From assembly GCA_937859105.1 (NCBI GenBank), contig CALMAD010000368.1, positions 1-8,725 on the forward strand: a stretch of DNA of 8,725 nucleotides, given 5' to 3'. Position 1 is the stretch's first letter. Each line of letters opens with the position of its first letter. Of this stretch, positions 5,584 to 8,725 are shown one piece after another. The notes under the pieces were generated by a model. It was not told the origin of the DNA, did no database searches, and was given only the letters and a program-made list of their open reading frames with translations. The translations under genes were made by a program, and so were the position numbers. This DNA comes from an uncultured Propionibacteriaceae bacterium (GTDB lineage Bacteria > Actinomycetota > Actinomycetes > Propionibacteriales > Propionibacteriaceae).

Positions 5584-6542
5584 GCACCGCATCCACCCAG
5601 GCCGTCGAGACGGCCAGCGAACCGCAGGCGCGCACCAAGCACCTGACCCAACGCGCACGGGACGAGCGGCGTCTCGGCTGGCTGCTCGCCGGCCCGGCGT
5701 TCGTCCTGATGCTTGCCGTCACCGTGTACCCCATCCTCCAGGCGCTGTTCGACTCGCTGTTCAGCTACCGGCTGACCGCCCCCGACGACCGCGCGTTCGT
5801 CGGTCTCGGCAACTACGGCGTGATCCTGACCGACGGCGTCTTCTGGCGCGGACTCGGGGTGACGCTGCTCATCACCGTCGTCACCGTCGCGGTCGAGCTC
5901 GTGCTCGGCTTCGCGCTGGCGATGGTGATGAACTCGGCGATCCGCGGGCTGAAGGGCCTGCTGCGCACGGCGATCCTCATTCCCTACGGCACCATCACGG
6001 TCGTCTCGGCGTTCGCGTGGTTCTACATGTTCGACATCAACTCGGGCTACGTGAACCACTGGTTCGGCTGGCTCCCGGGCATCGGCGCGAACTTCGACTG
6101 GTTCGGCTCCACCTGGCCGGCGCTGTTCGTCATCATGGCCTCCGAGATCTGGAAGACGACCCCCTTCATCTCGCTGCTGCTGCTCTCGGGCCTCGCCCAG
6201 GTGCCCTCGGACTACACCGAGGCCGCCAAGGTCGACGGCGCGACGTGGGGCGAGCGGCTGACGAAGGTCATCCTGCCGAACATGCGGGCGGCGATCATGG
6301 TCGCGGTGCTCTTCCGCGCGCTGGACGCCTTCCGCATCTTCGACAACATCTTCATCATGACCAACGGCGCCTACGGCACGGAGGCCCTGTCGCTGCTGGC
6401 CTACCGCACGTCGATCGGACGCCTCGAGCTCGGCCTGGGCTCCGCAGTCTCGGTGATCCTGTTCATCTGCGTCGCGATCATCGCGGCCGTCGCGATCAAG
6501 GGCTTCAAGGTCGATCTGGCCGGCCAGGGAAGGGCGAAGTGA
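5580..6542 (+). CDS. sugA: Trehalose-type ABC transporter permease SugA
   Basis: This 320-residue membrane protein is one half of the sugar channel. A hydrophilic, charged N-terminus (1-31) is followed by membrane segments at about 33-55, 92-117, 130-150, 180-204, 235-255 and 285-307. The coupling loop for the ATPase is at 214-233 (EAAKVDGATWGERLTKVILP), a clear EAA motif with the invariant Gly220. Stretches such as FVGLGNY, ILIPYG, WKTTPF, LLFRALDAFRIFDNI-like VLFRALDAFRIFDN and GLGSA match mycobacterial SugA as I remember it. The start is GTG 5580, overlapping the lpqY stop by four bases, with AGGAGAGG seven bases upstream. The gap to sugB is a single base. The family (MalF-like) is certain; the substrate is inferred from LpqY. 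Confidence 0.9.
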   Translation: MSTASTQAVETASEPQARTKHLTQRARDERRLGWLLAGPAFVLMLAVTVYPILQALFDSLFSYRLTAPDDRAFVGLGNYGVILTDGVFWRGLGVTLLITVVTVAVELVLGFALAMVMNSAIRGLKGLLRTAILIPYGTITVVSAFAWFYMFDINSGYVNHWFGWLPGIGANFDWFGSTWPALFVIMASEIWKTTPFISLLLLSGLAQVPSDYTEAAKVDGATWGERLTKVILPNMRAAIMVAVLFRALDAFRIFDNIFIMTNGAYGTEALSLLAYRTSIGRLELGLGSAVSVILFICVAIIAAVAIKGFKVDLAGQGRAK

Positions 6543-6543
6543 C

Positions 6544-7386
6544 ATGAAGGCACTCTCCACGCGGCAAAAGATCCTGTGGGGGCTGGTCGGCCTCCTCGTG
6601 CTGCTCTACACGCTGTGGCCGCTGTTCTCGATCCTGATGACCTCGTTCAAGGCGCCGAGCGACCTGTTCACCGGACGCCTGCTGCCGACGAAGTTCGTCG
6701 GCGACAACTACGCGATGATCTTCACCGGGGGCGCGCGGGACCTGTTCCTGCCCGCCCTGCGCAACTCGATCGGCATCTCGCTCATCTCGACGGCGATCGC
6801 CGTCGTGCTGGCCACGTTCTGCGCCTACGCGATCGCGCGGCTGGACTTCCCCGGCAAGCGGCTCATCCTGAACTGCGCGCTGGGCGTCTCGATGTTCCCC
6901 GTGATCTCGATCGTGACGCCGCTGTTCAACCTGTGGCGTCAGATCGGCCTGTACGACACGTGGCCCGGCCTGATCATCCCGTACCTGTCCCTCACGCTCC
7001 CGATCTCGATCTACACGCTGGCCGCGTACTTCCAGCAGATCCCGTGGGAGCTGGAGCAGGCCGCCCAGGTCGACGGCGCGACGAACTGGCAGGCGTTCCG
7101 CAAGGTGATCGTCCCGCTGGCCGCCCCCGGCGTCTTCACGACGGCGATCATCGCGTTCTTCATCGCCTGGAACGACTTCGTGTACGGCATCTCGCTGACG
7201 TCCACCGAGGCCGCCCGCCCGGTGCCCGCCGCGCTGGCGTTCTTCACCGGGGCGTCCCAGTTCGAGGACCCGACGGGCGCGATCTCGGCCGCGGCCGTCG
7301 TCGTCACCATCCCGATCATCATCATCGTGGTGCTGTTCCAGCGCCAGATCGTCTCCGGCCTCACCCAGGGTGCGGTCAAGGGCTGA
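6544..7386 (+). CDS. sugB: Trehalose-type ABC transporter permease SugB
   Basis: This 280-residue membrane protein is the second half of the channel (MalG-like). Membrane segments are visible at about 11-33, 74-98, 106-128, 140-162, 194-215 and 247-265. The EAA coupling loop is at 171-191, with [20 protein letters not shown], including Gly178. PTKFVGDNY after the first segment, [10 protein letters not shown] (98-107) and the ending [10 protein letters not shown] are the pattern I recall for mycobacterial SugB. The start is ATG 6544, one base after the sugA stop, with AGGGAAGGG (6526-6534) nine bases upstream inside the sugA coding end. It is followed 40 bases later by the ATPase gene. Length is normal for the family. 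Confidence 0.9.
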   Translation: MKALSTRQKILWGLVGLLVLLYTLWPLFSILMTSFKAPSDLFTGRLLPTKFVGDNYAMIFTGGARDLFLPALRNSIGISLISTAIAVVLATFCAYAIARLDFPGKRLILNCALGVSMFPVISIVTPLFNLWRQIGLYDTWPGLIIPYLSLTLPISIYTLAAYFQQIPWELEQAAQVDGATNWQAFRKVIVPLAAPGVFTTAIIAFFIAWNDFVYGISLTSTEAARPVPAALAFFTGASQFEDPTGAISAAAVVVTIPIIIIVVLFQRQIVSGLTQGAVKG

Positions 7387-7414
7387 CGCCCCATCCCCCG
7401 CGACACTGCGAACC

Positions 7415-7421
7415 AAGGAAG
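7415..7421 (+). promoter_or_regulatory. Ribosome binding site that fixes the sugC start
   Basis: AAGGAAG sits five bases before the ATG at 7427. The same frame is open upstream into the end of sugB, but those codons have no family resemblance, while the protein from 7427 starts exactly as ATPases of this family do. Confidence 0.75.
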
Positions 7422-7426
7422 CTCAC

Positions 7427-8689
7427 ATGGCAGCCATCAACCTGACCGACATCGTCAAGACCTACGACGACGGCTTCACCGCCGTCAAGGGCGTCAGCCT
7501 CGACATCGCCGACGGGGAGTTCATGATCCTCGTCGGGCCGTCCGGCTGCGGCAAGTCCACCCTGCTCCGCATGATCGTGGGGCTGGAAGACATCACGGAC
7601 GGCGACCTCGAGATCGACGGCAAGCGCGTCAACGACATCCCGCCGCGCGACCGGAACCTCTCGATGGTGTTCCAGAACTACGCCCTCTACCCGCACCTCA
7701 CCGTCGCCGAGAACATCGCGTTCCCGCTGAAGCTGAAGAAGAGCAAGCTGTCGGCGTCCGAGGTGAAGGACCGCGTCCAGCGGGCCGCCGAAATGCTCGA
7801 CCTGGTCGACCACCTCGACCGCAAGCCGGCGAACCTGTCCGGCGGTCAGCGGCAACGCGTCGCGATGGGGCGCGCGATCGTCCGCGAGGCGGACGCGTTC
7901 CTGTTCGACGAGCCGCTGTCGAACCTGGACGCCAAGCTCCGCGGGCAGATGCGCACCCAGATCGCCGGCCTGCAGCGCCGGCTCGGGACGACGTCCATCT
8001 ACGTCACCCACGACCAGACCGAGGCCATGACGCTCGGCGACCGCGTGGCCGTGTTGAAGAAGGGCCTGCTGCAGCAGGCCGCGTCCCCGCGCGAGCTGTA
8101 CGAGCAGCCGGTCAACATCTTCGTGGCCGGGTTCATCGGCTCGCCGTCGATGAACTTCGTCCCGGCGACGGCCGAGGGCGACCACCTGAAGACGCCGATC
8201 GGCGACCTGAAGGTGCCCGACCGGGTGCTGAAGGCGGCCGAGGGCAAGAAGCTGGTGATCCTCGGGCTGCGTCCGGAGTTCTTCGAGGACAACCTGTTCG
8301 TCGACGAGAAGCTCCGCGAGCACGGCACGGAGTTCACCGCGACGCCGACCCACACCGAGTGGCTGGGCAACGAGCAGTACGCGTACATCAACTACGACGA
8401 GGACCCGGAGCTGAAGAGCGTCCTCGACGAGTTGGCCCACGACCTCGACCAGGACGAGATCCCGCCCACCCTGGTGGTCTCCATGGACGCCAAGTCGCGC
8501 CTCATGGGCAGCGACGAGGGCCACTTCTGGCTCGACACGCGCCTCGTGCACGTGTTCGACCCCGAGACCGGCGAGAACCTCACCCGCGACGCCGAGGCCG
8601 GCCAGCAGCTCACCGACGAGGCCGTCCAGCAGCGCGAGCACGAGATCCAGCTCGCCCAGCACGACGGGCAGGTCACCGAGAAGGCCTGA
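7427..8689 (+). CDS. sugC: Trehalose-type ABC transporter ATP-binding protein SugC
   Basis: This 420-residue cytoplasmic ATPase energises the SugA/SugB channel and belongs to the MalK/UgpC group. Motifs in order: Walker [10 protein letters not shown] (37-45), Q-loop Gln83, signature LSGGQ (137-141), Walker B FLFDEP (158-163), D-loop SNLD (165-168) and H-loop His195 in [10 protein letters not shown]. The rest is a C-terminal OB/TOBE regulatory domain (about 235-382) including [12 protein letters not shown]. After [10 protein letters not shown], where mycobacterial SugC nearly ends as I remember it, there is an extra charged, Gln-rich tail of about 34 residues. Forty bases separate it from sugB. 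A dedicated ATPase inside the operon contrasts with Streptomyces sugar importers, which often share the distant MsiK. The start is ATG 7427. Confidence 0.92.
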   Translation: MAAINLTDIVKTYDDGFTAVKGVSLDIADGEFMILVGPSGCGKSTLLRMIVGLEDITDGDLEIDGKRVNDIPPRDRNLSMVFQNYALYPHLTVAENIAFPLKLKKSKLSASEVKDRVQRAAEMLDLVDHLDRKPANLSGGQRQRVAMGRAIVREADAFLFDEPLSNLDAKLRGQMRTQIAGLQRRLGTTSIYVTHDQTEAMTLGDRVAVLKKGLLQQAASPRELYEQPVNIFVAGFIGSPSMNFVPATAEGDHLKTPIGDLKVPDRVLKAAEGKKLVILGLRPEFFEDNLFVDEKLREHGTEFTATPTHTEWLGNEQYAYINYDEDPELKSVLDELAHDLDQDEIPPTLVVSMDAKSRLMGSDEGHFWLDTRLVHVFDPETGENLTRDAEAGQQLTDEAVQQREHEIQLAQHDGQVTEKA

Positions 8690-8725
8690 CGCGGGCACGG
8701 ACGCGGGCGATCGTCGCCGCCGGGC

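Noticed and set aside
4168..5658. A 496-codon minus-strand frame opposite lpqY
   Set aside because: It is antisense to a well-supported gene, is rich in Arg, Val, His and Asp as expected for a shadow, and shows no recognisable motif.
8706..8718. Short hairpin GGCGA-TCG-TCGCC after sugC as terminator
   Set aside because: The stem is only five pairs with a 3-base loop and no U-tract, and the window ends seven bases later, so it cannot be told from chance.
1..8725. A new multi-gene defence, biosynthetic or mobile system
   Set aside because: Every complete gene fits molybdate uptake or the LpqY-SugABC importer. I see no transposase, integrase, toxin-antitoxin pair or unknown enzyme cluster.

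Overview
The window looks like chromosomal DNA of a GC-rich actinomycete. The evidence is the very high G+C, the strong bias for G or C in third codon positions, frequent GTG starts, 4-base start/stop overlaps, and proteins whose closest remembered relatives are mycobacterial (the LpqY-SugABC trehalose importer). No RNA gene or marker allows a genus call. All comparisons to known proteins are from memory of the families, not from a database search.

Layout. (1) Positions 1-177, minus strand: the first 59 codons of a lipoprotein gene that runs off the left edge. (2) Positions 178-732: a 555-base gene-free stretch rich in structure. It holds a long 19-bp inverted repeat, a strong 11-bp hairpin, three copies of a 22-bp repeat, a 15-unit array of an 11-bp repeat and a G-quadruplex motif. 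(3) Positions 733-3990, minus strand: a compact molybdate uptake operon. In transcription order it is a small helix-turn-helix/Mop-domain regulator, modA (binding lipoprotein), modB (permease) and modC (ATPase). Every junction is a 4-base overlap (ATGA, GTGA, GTGA). (4) Positions 3991-4269: a divergent promoter region with several palindromes, including one 11-bp palindrome present twice. (5) Positions 4270-8689, plus strand: a complete ABC sugar importer in the order lpqY-sugA-sugB-sugC, the order of the mycobacterial trehalose importer, with its own ATPase. (6) Positions 8690-8725: a short tail with no recognisable gene.

How the genes work together. ModA captures molybdate outside the cell, ModB carries it across the membrane and ModC powers transport. 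The Mop-domain protein probably senses the oxyanion inside and controls the operon it heads. On the other side, LpqY captures a disaccharide (trehalose by homology), SugA and SugB form the channel and SugC hydrolyses ATP. The two systems are functionally unrelated but share one regulatory region.

I did not find a clear undescribed multi-gene system. The parts that the protein annotation does not explain are the repeat-rich interval between modC and the lipoprotein gene, and the paired palindromes between the two divergent operons.
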